Source: an uncultured bacterium
GTDB taxonomy: Bacteria; Patescibacteriota; Minisyncoccia; Moranbacterales; GWC2-37-73
Reading direction: 5' to 3'
Length of the DNA: 12,815 nt
Assembly (NCBI GenBank): GCA_903866285.1
Contig: CAIPMZ010000029.1
Span: 1-12,815 of the forward strand
This document shows, piece by piece, positions 12,759 to 12,815 of this stretch (the stretch's first letter is position 1; every line of letters starts with the position of its first letter). Below the pieces are notes generated by a model that was not told where the DNA came from, did not search any database, and saw only the letters and a program-made list of their open reading frames with translations. The position numbers were made by a program, and so were the translations under genes.

Positions 12759-12815
12759 ATAAAAAAAGTGTCCAAAATGTAAAAAAGTATGTGCAGTAAA
12801 GAACGGAAAGTTTAG
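12752..12815 (+). pseudogene. Transposase N-terminus (zinc ribbon), frame broken at A7, cut by window edge
   Basis: From the codon AAG at 12766 the frame reads KCPKCKKVCAVKNGKF to the window end. This aligns without gaps to the zinc-ribbon start of many insertion-sequence transposases (CPKCGSxxVVKNGK). The frame has a TAA at 12760-12762 and no start codon between it and the Cys motif. The ATG at 12752 (MLNKK...) would join it if the run of seven A at 12761-12767 had one more A. Either the gene is a pseudogene, the run is a slippage site making the protein by frameshift, or the run length is a sequencing error. Only about 16 residues are visible, so the IS family cannot be fixed. Confidence 0.45.

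Overview
The window looks like a piece of a small, AT-rich bacterial chromosome, most likely a member of the Candidate Phyla Radiation (Candidatus Patescibacteria). This is an inference. It rests on several points: a short TilS, a four-domain S1 protein, an archaeal-type cytidylate kinase-like protein, single-pass membrane proteins of no known family, and nearly all genes lacking a Shine-Dalgarno sequence. All complete genes end in TAA, and none needs a non-standard code.

Layout. Bases 1-3250 are transcribed leftwards: rpsA with its own terminator, then a compact cluster of a (d)CMP kinase-like gene, tilS and the first 104 codons of ftsH, which runs off the left edge. A divergent 304-base intergenic region (3251-3554) holds the rpsA leader, which has two inverted repeats and no Shine-Dalgarno, and a good promoter facing right. 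From 3555 to 11941 everything is transcribed rightwards: an UlaG-like metallo-beta-lactamase-fold hydrolase, a small membrane protein with a coiled-coil-like tail, gyrA, rpsO, an NYN-domain (PIN-like) putative ribonuclease, pnp, and a 396-residue single-pass membrane protein of unknown function. The order rpsO-NYN-pnp modifies the widely conserved rpsO-pnp pair by placing a putative RNase between the two genes. Ribosomal protein S15, the NYN protein, PNPase and, across the divergent region, S1 and TilS make this mostly a translation and RNA-metabolism neighbourhood, with gyrase subunit A embedded in it.

Bases 11942-12815 differ from the rest. There is no convincing long gene, but there is a perfect DnaA-box 9-mer, a near-consensus promoter with no reading frame behind it, a perfect 21-bp hairpin just downstream of that promoter, and a GC-rich inverted repeat. 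At the right edge, a second strong promoter drives a very short reading frame with a textbook Shine-Dalgarno. This leads into what looks like the zinc-ribbon start of a transposase, out of frame by one base at a run of seven A. I read this end as the edge of a mobile element and/or a non-coding RNA locus. It is the least ordinary part of the window.
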